Source: Syntrophomonadaceae bacterium (GTDB lineage Bacteria; Bacillota_D; Dethiobacteria; DTU022). Taken from it: a DNA stretch of 7,021 nt. Under the pieces are notes generated by a model, which was given only the letters and a program-made list of their open reading frames with translations, had not been told where the DNA came from and searched no databases. The stretch lies in assembly GCA_003551865.1 (NCBI GenBank), contig PUNU01000101.1, positions 1-7,021 of the forward strand, in the 5' to 3' direction. Each line of letters opens with the position of its first letter. The first letter of the stretch is position 1. The translations under genes and the position numbers were made by a program. Shown one piece after another: positions 6,583 to 7,021 of this stretch.

Positions 6583-7021
6583 TTGTTTCTCGATGAAAAC
6601 ACCAGCAAATCAATTCTTAAGGCCTACGGCATCAAAGTTCCGGCGGGCATGGTTGTTTATAACCGCAATGCCGCGGAACAGGCGGCCGCAGAGCTTAACA
6701 GTCCCGTGGCTTTAAAAGCTTTGATCCCTTCCGGCGGGAGAGGGAAAAAGGGCGGTATTAAGTTTGCCGCCACTCCCCGGCAGGCGGCACAGGAAAGCGA
6801 ACATCTTTTGGGCCGGGAACTGCTGGGCCGGAAGGTGGAAGCCGTTTTGGTAGAAGAAAAGCTTGCCGTACGGCAAGAACTCTACCTGGGCGTTACCATT
6901 GACTACGCTGAAAGCAGACCTGTAATCATTTTTTGCCCGGAGGGCGGCGTTGACATAGAAAAAGTTGGATCTGCAATCAACAAGTACTATTTAAATCCGG
7001 ACCAGCCGGTTAAACTCTCTC
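6583..7021 (+). CDS. Succinyl-CoA synthetase beta-subunit-like ATP-grasp protein, 3' truncated
   Basis: Predicted beta subunit of an ADP-forming acyl-CoA ligase (SucC type), which converts an acyl-CoA plus ADP and phosphate to acid, CoA and ATP, or the reverse. About 146 codons are visible before the window ends, roughly the first 37 percent of a protein of about 390 residues. Starting from TTG, the N-terminus reads MFLDENTSKSILKAYGIKVP, matching the SucC opening (HEYQAKxLLxxYGxPVP). The ATP-grasp signals follow: VALKALIPSGGRGKKGGIKF (42-61), with Lys45 and the Gly-rich loop, then VEEKL (90-94), QELYLGVTID (98-107) and PEGGVDIEKVG (119-129). These fit SucC closely. It starts 76 bases after the transporter gene, and an alpha subunit (SucD-like) probably lies just outside. 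In this setting it could recover ATP from a CoA ester made by the pathway. The actual acyl group is unknown, because the part seen does not include the main CoA-substrate region. Confidence 0.88.
   Translation, partial: MFLDENTSKSILKAYGIKVPAGMVVYNRNAAEQAAAELNSPVALKALIPSGGRGKKGGIKFAATPRQAAQESEHLLGRELLGRKVEAVLVEEKLAVRQELYLGVTIDYAESRPVIIFCPEGGVDIEKVGSAINKYYLNPDQPVKLS

Noticed and set aside
6449..6715. 88-codon + strand open frame spanning the end of the transporter and the start of the SucC-like gene
   Set aside because: It overlaps two genes with strong family motifs in other frames, and its translation resembles nothing known.

Overview
The window is one densely packed, co-directional block of seven genes on the + strand. 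Both end genes are cut by the window edges, and every gap is short (18 to 76 bases). It reads as the inside of an operon for breaking down an organic acid as its CoA thioester. Purine-rich ribosome binding sites, a TTG start, roughly balanced base composition and the mix of anaerobic-looking enzymes suggest an anaerobic, possibly syntrophic or sulfate-reducing, Firmicute of the Peptococcaceae/Desulfotomaculum/Pelotomaculum type. That assignment is inference from style, not from a marker gene.

Layout: (1) bases 2-1441, an AMP-forming acyl-CoA ligase of the ANL superfamily without its N-terminus; (2) 1495-2766, an FAD acyl-CoA dehydrogenase; (3) 2804-4033, a thiolase-fold protein of the SCP-x-like branch; (4) 4072-4716, a nitroreductase-family flavoprotein; (5) 4735-5055, a small two-cluster ferredoxin; (6) 5109-6506, a divergent GltS-type (sodium/glutamate symporter family) membrane transporter; (7) 6583 to the right edge, the N-terminal third of a succinyl-CoA synthetase beta-subunit-like ATP-grasp protein that starts at TTG.

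A plausible joint role (inference): the transporter brings in a carboxylate, the ligase activates it to a CoA ester, the dehydrogenase introduces a double bond, the thiolase-like enzyme cleaves a C-C bond, and the ADP-forming ligase recovers ATP from a product CoA ester. The nitroreductase/ferredoxin pair would be a dedicated redox module. No enoyl-CoA hydratase, 3-hydroxyacyl-CoA dehydrogenase, ETF or DUF35 partner is present in the window, so the pathway is incomplete here.

The most notable feature is that all three core CoA enzymes differ from the textbook catalytic residues: Arg for the A10 Lys and an altered A5 motif in the ligase, Asp for the catalytic Glu in the dehydrogenase, and no second catalytic Cys in the thiolase. 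The transporter also has divergent pore-loop motifs, and the ferredoxin has unusual spacing in its second cluster motif. The substrate may therefore not be an ordinary straight-chain fatty acid or glutamate. No RNA genes, mobile elements, CRISPR arrays, clear promoters or convincing terminators were seen.
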